A program made the translations under genes and the position numbers. The notes under the pieces were generated by a model, which was not told where the DNA came from, made no database searches, and saw only the letters and a program-made list of their open reading frames with translations. Of a stretch of 43,957 nt of DNA, positions 25,830 through 33,619 are shown in pieces. Source of the DNA: Bacteroidales bacterium (GTDB lineage Bacteria > Bacteroidota > Bacteroidia > Bacteroidales > UBA932); the NCBI GenBank assembly GCA_017626355.1, contig JAGAIY010000008.1, forward strand, positions 1 through 43,957, given 5' to 3'. Each line of letters begins with the position of its first letter. The stretch's first letter is position 1.

Positions 25830-26324
25830 CTAGCGGTCAAGCTCGAACACTTCCATATCATGAATCCTGCCGTCATCTATATGGAATCTGAGAGCCGTCC
25901 TTACCAGATGAAAGCCCTGGATGCCTGCCGCTCCCGGATTGATGACAAGCATGTCCCTCCCGGGATCACGCACGACCTTGAGTATATGGGAATGTCCGCA
26001 CACGAATATATCGGGCCTGTACCTGTCCAGAAGCTGCCTGGCCCGGGAATCATAACGCCCAGGATATCCTCCGACATGTGTCATCAGCACCTTCAGACCG
26101 CCGCAGTCGAAGCAGCGGTGCAGAGGATGGATGAACCTGAGGTCATGATTGTCACAGTTGCCGGCCACCCCTTTCAGAGGCTTGAACTCGGCGATCTTTT
26201 CCGCAAGTTCCATCCCGCCGCCGAAGTCTCCGGCATGCCAGATTTCATCCACGGGTTCTAAAAACTCGCGGAACTGAGGGTCGAAGACTCCATGAGTATC
26301 CGATATCAATCCTATATATGCCAT
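25830..26324 (-). CDS. YfcE/MJ0936-type metallophosphoesterase
   Basis: A 164-residue cytoplasmic phosphodiesterase of the small calcineurin-like family. All metal-binding motifs are present: SDTHG (8-12), GDF near 32, GNCDNHD, THVGG, and GHSH near 115. Family members hydrolyse phosphodiesters such as bis-p-nitrophenyl phosphate in vitro; the natural substrate is unclear. It is divergent from rsmE with 51 bases between start codons. Confidence 0.94.
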   Translation of the reverse strand: MAYIGLISDTHGVFDPQFREFLEPVDEIWHAGDFGGGMELAEKIAEFKPLKGVAGNCDNHDLRFIHPLHRCFDCGGLKVLMTHVGGYPGRYDSRARQLLDRYRPDIFVCGHSHILKVVRDPGRDMLVINPGAAGIQGFHLVRTALRFHIDDGRIHDMEVFELDR

Positions 26325-26337
26325 ATCATTCTATCCG

Positions 26338-26354
26338 CAAAATTACTATTTTTG
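26338..26354. promoter_or_regulatory. Back-to-back -7 elements of divergent genes
   Basis: On the minus strand TAATTTTG (26345-26338) faces the phosphoesterase gene; on the plus strand TATTTTTG (26347-26354) faces rsmE. Only one base separates them, so the two promoters must compete for polymerase. Neither has a clean TTG at 19 bases. Confidence 0.5.
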
Positions 26355-26375
26355 CACTTTCAAACCATATGCTCC

Positions 26376-27095
26376 ATGGAACTTTTTTACTCACGCGACA
26401 TAGATGGCGGAATCTGCCGCCTGGACAAGGATGAATCGGGACACTGCGCCAAAGTGCTCAGACACAGATGCGGAGACGAGATTGCAGTCATAGACGGCTG
26501 CGGCACACTGTACCGCTGCAGAATCACCTGCGACAATCCCAAAGGGGTAGAAGCCATGGTGCTCTCATCAGAAGAATCATGGGGAGGCCATCCGTACAGC
26601 CTCCATCTTGCCGTCTGCCCGACCAAAAACAACGACAGATACGAATGGTTTGCGGAAAAGGCCTGCGAAGTGGGTGTAGACATGATTTCGCCCATCATCG
26701 GAGAACATTCCGAAAGGAGGATATTCAAGACCGCTCGACTTGAAAAGATACTCGTCAGCGCAGCCAAACAGTCATTGAAGGCGGCTGTACCCGTCGTGAA
26801 CGAGCCTGTATCCGTCAAGGAGTTCATACGCGGACAGGAAGGCCAGGCCTTGAAGATGATAGCCTATTGCTTTGAAGACGAGTCCGTTCCGCGCCGAAGC
26901 ATAAAGGAAGTCCTGGAGGGATATGAAGGGACGGAAATACTAGTAATGATCGGTCCGGAAGGAGATTTTTCCAAAGAGGAGGCCCAGATGGCTCTTGAAG
27001 CCGGTTTCATTCCGGTCCATCTGGGTGCATCTCGCCTGCGGACAGAAACTGCCGCCGTCACTGCAGCGGAAGCTGCGTATTTCAGGTATATGTAG
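26376..27095 (+). CDS. rsmE: 16S rRNA m3U1498 methyltransferase
   Basis: A 239-residue SPOUT-class methyltransferase that methylates U1498 of 16S rRNA using SAM. An N-terminal PUA-like domain is followed by the knotted domain with the motifs MIGPEGDFSKEE and LGASRLRTETA, which form the SAM-binding trefoil knot. The ATG at 26376 is chosen because it starts the conserved MELFYSRDI; the upstream extension covers the promoter. It converges on tsaC with one base between stop codons. Confidence 0.95.
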   Translation: MELFYSRDIDGGICRLDKDESGHCAKVLRHRCGDEIAVIDGCGTLYRCRITCDNPKGVEAMVLSSEESWGGHPYSLHLAVCPTKNNDRYEWFAEKACEVGVDMISPIIGEHSERRIFKTARLEKILVSAAKQSLKAAVPVVNEPVSVKEFIRGQEGQALKMIAYCFEDESVPRRSIKEVLEGYEGTEILVMIGPEGDFSKEEAQMALEAGFIPVHLGASRLRTETAAVTAAEAAYFRYM

Positions 27096-27096
27096 A

Positions 27097-27711
27097 CTAC
27101 TTGCGGATGATCTCGATGGAATAGTCCAGACCGACCTTGATGATGGATGAGGAATGGCCTGAGGCTCCCTTTTCGAGGGACGGATCGACGATATGGTCGA
27201 CAGCATCCTTCACTTCCTGGGATATTTCCGCAAACTTCTTCGGGGTGGGTTCTCCGGATATGTTAGCAGAAGTGGAAACTATGGGACGGCCTAACTTTGC
27301 TGCGAGCTGCTGACAGAAGCCCATCATAGGAATACGGATTCCGACAGTTCCGTCAGAAGCCACCGTATTGAAGGCCAGACAGTGACGGTCGGCCTTAGGA
27401 AGAGGTTCTCCGGCTGCTGGAGACGGGCCCGAAAGAGCATCCGGATAGATGATGGTCATAGGCTTGTCATTGACCTCGACCAGCTGTATGGCCATCTCCG
27501 GCACTTCCCTGACATAGCGGCAGACCATGTCCATATCGCTTGCAAGAAGCACAAGCGACTTGCTGTCAGAGCGGCGCTTCAATTCATATACTTTTGCAAC
27601 GGCCTGAGGATCAGTGGCATCGCAGCCGATTCCCCAGACAGTGTCGGTAGGATATAGGATCACTCCCCCTTTGCGGAGGACTTCAAGAGCTTTCTGTATT
27701 TCTTCTTTCAT
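27097..27711 (-). CDS. tsaC: L-threonylcarbamoyladenylate synthase (TsaC/Sua5 family)
   Basis: A 204-residue cytoplasmic enzyme that makes threonylcarbamoyl-AMP from threonine, bicarbonate and ATP, the first step of t6A tRNA modification. The YrdC-domain signatures are YPTDTVWGIGCDATD, LKRRSDSKS and VGIRIPMMGFCQ, then STSANISGEPT. It lacks the C-terminal Sua5 domain, so it is the short form. The start codon is 2 bases after the stop of the EEP-family gene. Confidence 0.95.
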   Translation of the reverse strand: MKEEIQKALEVLRKGGVILYPTDTVWGIGCDATDPQAVAKVYELKRRSDSKSLVLLASDMDMVCRYVREVPEMAIQLVEVNDKPMTIIYPDALSGPSPAAGEPLPKADRHCLAFNTVASDGTVGIRIPMMGFCQQLAAKLGRPIVSTSANISGEPTPKKFAEISQEVKDAVDHIVDPSLEKGASGHSSSIIKVGLDYSIEIIRK

Positions 27712-27713
27712 GG

Positions 27714-28799
27714 TCAGATTGATATTTCAGTAACTACCGGGTAATGGTCCGAGAACGGAAGTCGGGGCACCTGATAAGAAAGGCCTTCGCAATGGTCCGG
27801 GAAGAGGACATAATCGATTCTCAGCATCGGCCAGAGAAGAGAGAATGTCGCTCCGAAACCGCGTCCGGCCTCCCTGAAGCTGTCTTTTCTGTCACGGATC
27901 ATACGCTGATATGTATATGACATCGGGTTATCGTTGAAATCACCGCAGACGAAGGAATCCATCGGACTGCTTTCGATATGGTCAAAGACCTGATTGACCT
28001 GTTTCGGACGCAGCAGGATAGACTTCTTGACCTTCCTTCCAGTAGCGGCGACAGCATCTTCATCATTTTCCGAAATCGCCCTTACCATACCGTTGAACGA
28101 TATGCCGTAACTCTGGAAATGACAGTTATATACACGGAAAAGCCTGCTTTCGACCTCATAGTCGGTATATAGGGCAAGATTCGCACTCTCCTCGAAAGTT
28201 ATGACTCCCTTATCCTTGACCGGAAAACGGCTGAGGGTCACATTTCCGGAGCCGTGACCGTTCTGATGGTTGATGAAATATTCCGCCTTATAACCTTTGA
28301 AATGCTTGCGCAGGTACTGCTTCACCTTGTTTATGTCCTCGACATGAAATTCCTGAAGACATATCACATCGGCATTCTGGGCCAGCAGGAAGGCGAATAC
28401 GGAGTCCGCACACTGCTGCCGCCCTTCAACGGACGCATCCTTCTCATACTGGGAAAACGCCCCCACATTGTAAGACACGACCTTCATAGGCAGGCCGTCA
28501 TGACTGATGTCGTCATTCCCCCCGAACTGGAAATATCTGCCGAGAAAAAGCAAAGCCGGCAGAAAGGCCATAAGAGGTATGGCCACAGCCTTGGAACGAC
28601 GCTTCAGGGCCCATAATATAAGCAGGAAATTGACGAACGACAGAGGGATGAACAGAAGGCCCAGCAAAGTCACCACCCATGCCTTAGCCGGATTTACGGC
28701 GATGGTCAGATATGACAGGACCAGAAGCCCTGCCACTATGAGCATCAGGACACGTGAGGACAACCCGAAGAACCAGTTTCTGGACATACCGCCTGCCAT
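27714..28799 (-). CDS. Membrane-anchored endonuclease/exonuclease/phosphatase family protein
   Basis: A 361-residue protein with two or three hydrophobic segments in the first 90 residues, then an EEP (DNase I-like) domain outside the membrane: VVSYNVGAFSQ, CLQEFH with the metal-binding glutamate, VCGDFNDNPMSYTY with the Asp/Asn pair, and FSDHYPVVTEI with the final Asp-His. Substrates could be nucleic acids, phosphoinositides or sphingomyelin-like lipids; the family does not settle it. Its ATG overlaps the rhomboid stop codon by one base, so the two are translationally coupled. Confidence 0.92.
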   Translation of the reverse strand: MAGGMSRNWFFGLSSRVLMLIVAGLLVLSYLTIAVNPAKAWVVTLLGLLFIPLSFVNFLLILWALKRRSKAVAIPLMAFLPALLFLGRYFQFGGNDDISHDGLPMKVVSYNVGAFSQYEKDASVEGRQQCADSVFAFLLAQNADVICLQEFHVEDINKVKQYLRKHFKGYKAEYFINHQNGHGSGNVTLSRFPVKDKGVITFEESANLALYTDYEVESRLFRVYNCHFQSYGISFNGMVRAISENDEDAVAATGRKVKKSILLRPKQVNQVFDHIESSPMDSFVCGDFNDNPMSYTYQRMIRDRKDSFREAGRGFGATFSLLWPMLRIDYVLFPDHCEGLSYQVPRLPFSDHYPVVTEISI

Positions 28800-29494
28800 T
28801 AGAAATCCCTACCGTAAAGAGTATGCTTCTTCTTCCAGTACCATATGAGGAGGAAGCCGAAGATCAGACCTCCGAGATGGGCAAAGTGTGCGATTCCACC
28901 GCCTGTACCGGTAACTCCCGTAAGAAGCTCTATGGCTGCGAAGATAAGCACGAACCATTTGGCTTTCATTGATATAGGAGGGAAGATGAGAGTCAGGACA
29001 GAATCCGGATAAAGCATGGCATAACCCATCAGGACACCGTAGATCGCTCCCGAAGCACCCACGGTAGGAGTCAGCTTGAGGACATGGATGGCACTCTGGG
29101 CCGCCATCGAACCCTCTGCCGCCTGTGTCAGCCAGCTCTGCATCTGGATCCACTCCACACCGGTATGGATCGCCGCGGCGCCTATTCCTGTCACGAAATA
29201 GAAGATCAGGAACTTCTGTGTGCCCCAGACCCTCTCAAGAACACTTCCGAAGATGAAGAGGGTGTACATGTTGAAGAACAGATGCCAGAAGCCTCCGTGC
29301 ATGAACATATGCGTCACAGGCTGCCACCAGTGGAAGAACTGGGAGGTCGGATAGAACAGTGCGAAATGCTCGTACATGAAATTCTCATTGAGATAGGTCA
29401 TGATCATCACGAGCACATTTATCACTATGATATGCCTTATCGCAGTCGGCATGCTGCTGAGGAAGCCTCCTCTGTTATTTGAATAATAACTCAT
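28799..29494 (-). CDS. Rhomboid family intramembrane serine protease
   Basis: A 231-residue polytopic membrane protease. The catalytic Ser148 lies in GASGAIYG, the catalytic His206 in FAHLGG, and the characteristic HMFMHGGFWHLFFNM loop lies at about 62-76. Six membrane segments are evident. The ATG at 29494 is chosen because the upstream in-frame part runs into the repeat-rich spacer. The linked EEP protein, MutL and the small membrane protein upstream form a gene order often seen in Bacteroidetes. Confidence 0.94.
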   Translation of the reverse strand: MSYYSNNRGGFLSSMPTAIRHIIVINVLVMIMTYLNENFMYEHFALFYPTSQFFHWWQPVTHMFMHGGFWHLFFNMYTLFIFGSVLERVWGTQKFLIFYFVTGIGAAAIHTGVEWIQMQSWLTQAAEGSMAAQSAIHVLKLTPTVGASGAIYGVLMGYAMLYPDSVLTLIFPPISMKAKWFVLIFAAIELLTGVTGTGGGIAHFAHLGGLIFGFLLIWYWKKKHTLYGRDF

Positions 29495-29507
29495 TTCTAT
29501 CACTCCA

Positions 29508-29671
29508 GTTTCGCAAGTCTTATTTTGTTGAATTGCCGGAAGGTTGGTGGAGCTTGCGAAACTTCTTCCCACCGCACTTCCATATGTCTACGTTACCTTT
29601 CCCCTAAATCCCCTTTCTCGGAAAGGGGACTTGCTTTCGGCCTTAAGGCCTCAGAACTGCGGTTTCGCAAG
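29508..29671. repeat. Repeat cluster between rhomboid and mutL genes
   Basis: The 10-mer GTTTCGCAAG occurs at 29508-29517 and 29662-29671, with its inverse CTTGCGAAAC at 29553-29562. Between them are a hairpin CCCCTTTC/GAAAGGGG (29610-29617/29621-29628) and the 12-base palindrome GGCCTTAAGGCC (29639-29650). Short open frames here are not credible genes. It looks like a dispersed repeat or the remnant of a small mobile element inserted into the operon. Confidence 0.6.
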
Positions 29672-29699
29672 TTCTTCGCACTTCCGCCTCTTTCCTATA

Positions 29700-31571
29700 T
29701 TAAAATCTATTATCGATCTCATTGATCGGAATTATGTTCACTATCCTGCGTCCGCTTGAAGTATATTCCGGATTGCCGCAAGCGAAAAGCTGGTCGATCA
29801 ACCTCTGTGCCTCCATCGGATTCGTCACCGGATCGCAGCTGTGGGCGCCGAGTTTGGCAAAGCGCGATGACAGATTGGCAGTCATCATTTCCGGAAGCGC
29901 CGTATGATCCTCCGCAAGGATGAGCAGAAGGTCGGAAACCATCGTCTGCACCTTTCCGGCCTCGGCACTGAAACCTTCAGGCACACCGTTGACGACTATC
30001 GTATCCGTACCGAACGGTGCAATATCGAAGCCAAGGCTTGCCAGAAGCCCCGAATGTTCCTCAAAAAGGCACATATTCTCCACTCCGACATGCACAGTCA
30101 CCGGGAAAAGGGAGGTCTGGGTGACATGGGAACTGTTTGAGAAAGCCTTGAGGAAACGGTCGTAAAGAATCCTTTCCACCGCACGACCTATATGCACTGC
30201 CATAAGGCCGGAACGGGATGTGGTAAGGATATATCTTCCCTGAAGCAGAAGCACCGACCTTGTCGGCATGAGCTTGTCCTCAAAAAGTTTCCCGTAATCG
30301 TCCTTCTTCGTTATGAAAGCGGACATGTTCTGATAAGGTCCCGGATCCGGTCTGCCCTGCTCGGAATCTCCCCAATCCATCATGCCCGGGAAGGCTGCAG
30401 GAGCGGAAGAGCCACCTCCGTGTGACAGAGCCGGTTCGGAAGGGAAGCCGTCCTCTTCGAACGGGTTATATGTGGGATCAAGTCCCTCCTGAGGGGGCTG
30501 AACGGGATGGAATTCCTCGAAATTCTGTCCGAAAGCAGGGATCTCCGGCACACCTTCACGATCAAAGTCAATGCTGTCTCCGAACGAATTCCTGCCCAGA
30601 GCTTCCTTCACGCAGGCGTACAGAATCTGGAATATCACGCTGTCGTCTTCGAACTTTATTTCCGTCTTTGTCGGATGTATGTTCACATCTATGGCCTGAG
30701 GATCGATGTCGAGATACAGGATATATGAAGGGGTCACTCCCTCCGGAATCAGATTCTCATAGGCCTTCATCACGGCCTTATGCATGTACGGGCTCTTGAA
30801 GAAACGGCCGTTGACAAAGAAATACTGGTTGCCAAGCCCCTTTCTCGCCGCGTCAGGACGTCCGGCAAAACCGGTTATATTCACGACCGAGGTCTGCGCC
30901 GAAACATCGACTATTTCTTTTGCGATGTTGCCTCCGAGCGCATCCTGTATCCTGAATTTCAACGACTTGGCGGGTCTGAGGACATATACATCCTTTCCGT
31001 TGTGGGTAAGGGTGAAACCTGTATCAGGCCGTGTGAGAGCCACGCGGATGAACTCTGAAACTATATGCTTGAATTCGACATTGTCGGACTTGAGGAACTT
31101 TCGCCTGGCCGGGACATTGTAGAAGAGATTGCGGACACTGAAATTAGCGCCCCTTGGAGCCGCAACATGCTCTGTTGCAAGGTGCTGAGAGTCCGCGAAC
31201 TCCACCTGACATCCCACCTCGTCTTCCTCGCGACGGGTCTTGAGCGTGACCTCGGATACAGCCGCAATAGAGGCAAGAGCCTCTCCACGGAAACCGAAAG
31301 TCAGGATATGCTGCAGATCTTCTGCCGTATGGAGTTTGGAAGTGGCATGTCTCTCGAAACAGAGCACAGCCTGATCCGGTGACATTCCGCAGCCGTTGTC
31401 TATGACCTGGATCAGAGTCCTTCCGGCATCCTGTATGACAACAGTCACCTGATCCGCTCCGGCATCAAGTGCATTCTCCATGAGTTCCTTCACTACGGAT
31501 GCAGGCCTCTGCACGACCTCCCCCGCAGCGATCATATTTGCTATATTGCTTGGTAATATCCTTATATCCAT
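29700..31571 (-). CDS. mutL: DNA mismatch repair protein MutL
   Basis: A 623-residue GHKL ATPase that links mismatch recognition to strand removal. N-terminal motifs are intact: ELMENALDAGAD, DNGCGM and RHATSKL with FGFRGEALASIA. A Pro/Glu-rich linker covers about 350-425 and the C-terminal dimerisation domain about 430-623. Within the latter, the place of the endonuclease motif (DQHA then ExxxxE in other MutL proteins, DQxRAH in many Bacteroidetes) reads AVHIGRAVERILYD, so the key Asp, Gln and second His are absent. It probably lacks intrinsic nicking activity. It is followed after a repeat-rich spacer by the rhomboid gene. Confidence 0.95.
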   Translation of the reverse strand: MDIRILPSNIANMIAAGEVVQRPASVVKELMENALDAGADQVTVVIQDAGRTLIQVIDNGCGMSPDQAVLCFERHATSKLHTAEDLQHILTFGFRGEALASIAAVSEVTLKTRREEDEVGCQVEFADSQHLATEHVAAPRGANFSVRNLFYNVPARRKFLKSDNVEFKHIVSEFIRVALTRPDTGFTLTHNGKDVYVLRPAKSLKFRIQDALGGNIAKEIVDVSAQTSVVNITGFAGRPDAARKGLGNQYFFVNGRFFKSPYMHKAVMKAYENLIPEGVTPSYILYLDIDPQAIDVNIHPTKTEIKFEDDSVIFQILYACVKEALGRNSFGDSIDFDREGVPEIPAFGQNFEEFHPVQPPQEGLDPTYNPFEEDGFPSEPALSHGGGSSAPAAFPGMMDWGDSEQGRPDPGPYQNMSAFITKKDDYGKLFEDKLMPTRSVLLLQGRYILTTSRSGLMAVHIGRAVERILYDRFLKAFSNSSHVTQTSLFPVTVHVGVENMCLFEEHSGLLASLGFDIAPFGTDTIVVNGVPEGFSAEAGKVQTMVSDLLLILAEDHTALPEMMTANLSSRFAKLGAHSCDPVTNPMEAQRLIDQLFACGNPEYTSSGRRIVNIIPINEIDNRF

Positions 31572-31575
31572 GCCT

Positions 31576-31887
31576 TTACTTTGTCAGCGAATCTATCAGG
31601 ACAGGGAAATACTTGTAGATAAGGTACACGACAGCAAACAGAAGCATCATCGTCACCACGCCGATATTTTTCTGATTGCGACTCACTTCCTTCTTTCTCT
31701 GGTAGTTCCCGTCGCGGAAGCTGCCCTTGACATGCTTGCCGGGAACATACTTCTCGCTCTCTTCCTTCGGCTTGGTGAAATCGCCGTATTTCTTCCTGCG
31801 CTCCTCCGCCTCCGGATCATAGAAACGGGGTTTGTAGCTGAACTTGCGCACTTCCTGAGTACCGAAAAAGCTGAAATTGAATCCCAT
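31576..31887 (-). CDS. Small membrane protein upstream of mutL
   Basis: A 103-residue protein with a basic, acidic and Pro-rich N-terminal part (FSYKPRFYDPEAEERRKKYG) and one C-terminal membrane segment (IGVVTMMLLFAVVYLIYKYF). I do not know its function; proteins of this type are common next to mutL in Bacteroidetes. The mutL ATG follows its stop codon by 4 bases. Confidence 0.8.
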   Translation of the reverse strand: MGFNFSFFGTQEVRKFSYKPRFYDPEAEERRKKYGDFTKPKEESEKYVPGKHVKGSFRDGNYQRKKEVSRNQKNIGVVTMMLLFAVVYLIYKYFPVLIDSLTK

Positions 31888-31926
31888 AGTATCTCTGTTT
31901 TCTTATTGTCCTGTTTAGCCAAAAAG

Positions 31927-31954
31927 CAAATTTAATGTTTTTTATTTACATTTG
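31927..31954. promoter_or_regulatory. Divergent -7 elements for the mutL operon and ispF
   Basis: On the minus strand TAAATTTG (31934-31927) lies 40 bases before the small membrane protein gene. On the plus strand TACATTTG (31947-31954) lies 72 bases before ispF. Both match TAnnTTTG; -33 elements are not obvious. Confidence 0.45.
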
Positions 31955-32025
31955 TGGAAATTATTTGAAGATGATGTCCCCGATGGAGGGTCATTTGCAC
32001 TTAATGAGATAAAATATAGCATATT

Positions 32026-32520
32026 ATGAACATAAGGATAGGAAACGGTTATGACGTTCATGCCCTTGCTCCCGGGCTGCCGCTTTGGCTTGGTGGAGTA
32101 CAGATAGACAGTCCTCTCGGATGCATAGCGCATTCTGACGGCGATGTGGCCATACACGCCCTCTGCGATGCTCTTCTCGGAGCCCTGGCCCTCGGCGACA
32201 TAGGCAAGCATTTCCCCGATACATCCGATGAATTCAAGGGAATAGACAGCAAGATCCTGCTTTCCCTAGTAATGGACCTTGTGCGTTCGGAAGGCTGGGA
32301 AGTCGTGAATGCTGACGTGACCATAGCCATGCAAAGGCCCAAGCTGGCGCCATACATACTCCAGATGCGCGAATGCATGGCCTCGGTGATAGGGTGCTCG
32401 GCCGCCCAGGTGTCGGTAAAGGCCACGACTACGGAGAAGCTCGGCTTTGTGGGACGCTCCGAAGGATGTGAAGTATATGCAGTCGTCCTTCTGGGGAAAT
32501 ATGACAGAACATCAGACTAG
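32026..32520 (+). CDS. ispF: 2-C-methyl-D-erythritol 2,4-cyclodiphosphate synthase
   Basis: A 164-residue trimeric enzyme of the MEP isoprenoid pathway that cyclises CDP-methylerythritol phosphate. The zinc ligands Asp10, His12 (GYDVH) and His44 (AIHAL) are present, with LGDIGKHFPDTSDEFKG and the C-terminal KATTTEKLGFVGR substrate loop. The length is standard. The deformylase-like lipoprotein gene follows after 20 bases and probably shares the transcript. Confidence 0.96.
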   Translation: MNIRIGNGYDVHALAPGLPLWLGGVQIDSPLGCIAHSDGDVAIHALCDALLGALALGDIGKHFPDTSDEFKGIDSKILLSLVMDLVRSEGWEVVNADVTIAMQRPKLAPYILQMRECMASVIGCSAAQVSVKATTTEKLGFVGRSEGCEVYAVVLLGKYDRTSD

Positions 32521-32540
32521 CCTTTTCAAAGCCGGAAACA

Positions 32541-33206
32541 ATGAAGACACCATACAAGATTCTATCAGGCATAGCCTTGTGCCTATGCATGGGTTCATGT
32601 TCGGACCGATGCAGTCAGGAAGATTTCACCGACTCGGAGCGCGCGATCATCACTCATGCGGACAGCATGATGAGGGTGCTGACCATCGCTGACAGTCTGG
32701 ACAACGCCGTACTTCGCTCCACCAGCCGCGACCTCTCCGCGTCCTCCCTCTTGTCCGAAGAATACTCCCGTCTCGAGCAGCTTATGGTTTCCACCGTCAC
32801 CCACCCCTCGCAGGACGGTGTCGGCATAGCCGGTCCACAGGTCGGCCTCAACCGCAGGATAGTGGCAGTCCAACGCTTCGACAAGGACGGCGAGCCGTTC
32901 GAAGTCTATCCCAACATCCGCATCATATGGGCTTCAGACTCATTGGTTTACGGCCCCGAAGGCTGCCTGTCCGTACCTGACCGCCGAGGCGAAGTGCTCA
33001 GGTCGCAGGAGATTGTCATAGAATATGCAGACATCGACCGCCTCAGGAACAGTTGTCGCCCGGAAAAGTCCGGCAATACCGGTTTGAAACGCCGGACAGC
33101 ACCTGAAATACCCGTACGAAGAGATACCGTCAAAGGCTTCACCGCCGTCATCTTCCAGCATGAAACAGACCACCTCGACGGCATACTGTATATAGACAGA
33201 TTGTAG
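32541..33206 (+). CDS. def: Peptide deformylase homologue with a lipoprotein signal
   Basis: A 221-residue protein with all three deformylase motifs: GVGIAGPQVG (93-102; the usual second Ala replaced by Gly), EGCLSVP (140-146, metal-ligand Cys142) and QHETDHLDG (206-214, His207, Glu208, His211). Ordinary deformylases are cytoplasmic, but this one begins with a basic, hydrophobic stretch ending CMGSC, a likely lipoprotein signal, and has an extra helical region (about 25-75) before the catalytic core. An insertion (about 172-193) also separates motifs 2 and 3. If exported it cannot act on nascent chains and may work on formylated or other acylated peptides in the envelope. The methionine at -3 makes the lipobox imperfect. 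Confidence 0.88.
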   Translation: MKTPYKILSGIALCLCMGSCSDRCSQEDFTDSERAIITHADSMMRVLTIADSLDNAVLRSTSRDLSASSLLSEEYSRLEQLMVSTVTHPSQDGVGIAGPQVGLNRRIVAVQRFDKDGEPFEVYPNIRIIWASDSLVYGPEGCLSVPDRRGEVLRSQEIVIEYADIDRLRNSCRPEKSGNTGLKRRTAPEIPVRRDTVKGFTAVIFQHETDHLDGILYIDRL

Positions 33207-33276
33207 GTTCAGATGGTAACTTATGCCGCCGCTAAGAATGTTTCTTGCAATTTTATCAAATATTTGCACAAAAAAT

Positions 33277-33307
33277 TTTGCATTTTAACAAAACATTCAT
33301 ACCTTTG
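33277..33307 (+). promoter_or_regulatory. Consensus promoter of the tRNA pair
   Basis: TTTG (33277-33280), 19 bases, TACCTTTG (33300-33307) is an exact Bacteroidetes promoter. The start would be near 33312, about 26 bases before the first tRNA. Confidence 0.85.
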
Positions 33308-33337
33308 CAATCCCAAAATCAAAAAGGGAAGCCAAAT

Positions 33338-33408
33338 TGAGATATGGTGTAATGGTAGCACTACAGATTCTGGCTCTGTCAGTGAGGGTTCGAGTCCTTC
33401 TATCTCAA
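33338..33408 (+). tRNA. tRNA-Gln (CTG anticodon)
   Basis: Full cloverleaf: acceptor TGAGATA/TATCTCA, D arm with GGTGTAATGGTAGCAC, anticodon stem ACAGA/TCTGT with loop TTCTGGC giving CTG (33370-33372), and T arm with GGTTCGAGTCC. The 3' CCA is not encoded. It reads CAG codons only. Confidence 0.95.
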
Positions 33409-33430
33409 CAACATTCTGACTAAACGTCAT

Positions 33431-33504
33431 GGCGGGATAGCTCAGCTGGTTAGAGCGCATGATTCATAATCATGAGGTCCGCAGTTCAATCCTGCGTCCC
33501 GCTA
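33431..33504 (+). tRNA. tRNA with CAT anticodon (Met, or Ile2)
   Basis: Cloverleaf with acceptor GGCGGGA/TCCCGCT (one G-T), D arm GCTCAGCTGGTTAGAGC, anticodon stem CATGA/TCATG with CAT at 33465-33467, and T arm CAGTTCAATCCTG. It lacks initiator features (the first pair is G-T and there are no three G-C pairs in the anticodon stem), so it is elongator Met or lysidine-modified Ile2. CCA is not encoded. Confidence 0.93.
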
Positions 33505-33514
33505 CTTGAAAATC

Positions 33515-33548
33515 AAGCACTTACGAAAGTTTCGTGAGTGCTTTTTTC
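33515..33548 (+). terminator. Terminator of the tRNA pair
   Basis: AAGCACT (33515-33521) pairs with AGTGCTT (33537-33543), with ACGAAA/TTTCGT further in, followed by six T residues. It is a typical intrinsic terminator 10 bases after the second tRNA. Confidence 0.88.
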
Positions 33549-33619
33549 ATTCTTGGGAACACTGAGGGAACACAAACTCAATTATTTTTCACAATTTGTG
33601 GCAAACGGCCGGAATTACT

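Noticed and set aside
33505-33619. Attachment site of a genomic island at the tRNA-Met 3' end
   Set aside because: No integrase gene and no repeat of the tRNA 3' end was found in the 10 kb to the right. The idea cannot be excluded beyond the window edge.
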